This document shows, one piece after another, positions 12,838-12,967 of a DNA stretch of 12,967 nucleotides (the first letter of the stretch is position 1; every line of letters starts with the position of its first letter). Under the pieces are notes generated by a model. The model was not told the origin of the DNA and ran no database searches. It worked only from the letters and a program-made list of their open reading frames with translations. The stretch comes from VGKP01 sp964578345 (lineage in GTDB: Archaea; Nanobdellota; Nanobdellia; Pacearchaeales; GW2011-AR1), in contig CAZOCP010000018.1 in NCBI GenBank assembly GCA_964578345.1, positions 1 to 12,967 of the forward strand, given 5' to 3'. A program made the translations under genes and the position numbers.

Positions 12838-12967
12838 ATTCAAACATAGAGGTTTATCCTTTATAAAACTTACTTTTTAAAGTAATAACTATATAGTTAC
12901 TAATTAACTAACGAAACATTTATATAGTTTAACTTACTTATATAATTATTAATTAGTTAAGTAAATA
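12838..12967. promoter_or_regulatory. very AT-rich upstream region with palindromes
   Basis: No gene is visible in these 130 bases. AACTATATAGTT (12887-12898) is a perfect 12-base palindrome, TATATAGTT recurs at 12921, and TAATTA/AATTAG pieces recur on both sides. It contains the promoter of the zinc-ribbon gene and perhaps one for a divergent gene beyond the window. The palindrome could be an operator, but at this base composition short palindromes arise easily. Confidence 0.3.

Noticed and set aside
1..12967. CRISPR array or intact insertion sequence
   Set aside because: No regularly spaced direct repeats and no complete transposase frame were seen; only solo ends and possible relics.
12887..12967. 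Replication origin or att site at the right edge
   Set aside because: The AT-rich palindromes are short and of low complexity. No origin-box repeats or integrase gene were seen.

Overview
The window looks like chromosomal DNA of a small-genome, AT-rich archaeon, probably of the DPANN type (Woesearchaeota/Pacearchaeota-like). This placement is inferred from gene content, not from a tree. The supporting evidence is an archaeal aIF5B, an archaeal-type uS10, the archease/RtcB RNA-ligase pair, short intergenic gaps, and a TATA-like TTTAAA/TTTATA box about 22-35 bases before most start codons with little room for a leader. The last point suggests mostly leaderless mRNAs.

Left part (1-5190). A membrane-anchored matrixin-like metalloprotease with a C-terminal CARDB-like domain (-) diverges from archease (+). 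A small unknown gene (-) and a block of nested GC-rich palindromes (1737-1852) follow, then rtcB (+) and the aIF5B gene (+). A 29-base piece of the palindrome block is repeated at 44-72.

Middle (5191-7623). A 123-aa unknown protein (-) is followed by a gap holding an IS200/IS605-style right-end hairpin and a headless reading frame that overlaps the start of cysS (+). After cysS lies a 374-base gap with a GC-richer patch that resembles a decayed TnpB tail.

Diversity-generating region (7624-8840). This is the outstanding feature. The last ~100 bases of a 267-aa gene (variable region, VR, 8282-8382) match a non-coding stretch 374 bases downstream (template region, TR, 8656-8756). All 19 differences fall at adenines of the template (15 A to G, 4 A to T), and all 11 AAC/AAT codons of the template are altered. 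This is the signature of a diversity-generating retroelement (DGR). No reverse transcriptase is encoded in the window, so the enzyme must act from elsewhere or have been lost. The target gene shares an identical 26-base promoter segment with the unknown 123-aa gene.

Right part (8934-12837). A tRNA-Ser(GGA) gene (-) and a gap with several hairpins come first. Next is a minus-strand set for thymidylate synthesis: tmk, folA (GTG start), thyA and a Nudix hydrolase. Ribosomal protein uS10 and a 47-aa zinc-ribbon protein close the window, which ends in a very AT-rich, palindrome-containing stretch. ThyA makes dTMP, FolA regenerates the folate it consumes, Tmk phosphorylates dTMP, and the Nudix protein may clean up nucleotides.
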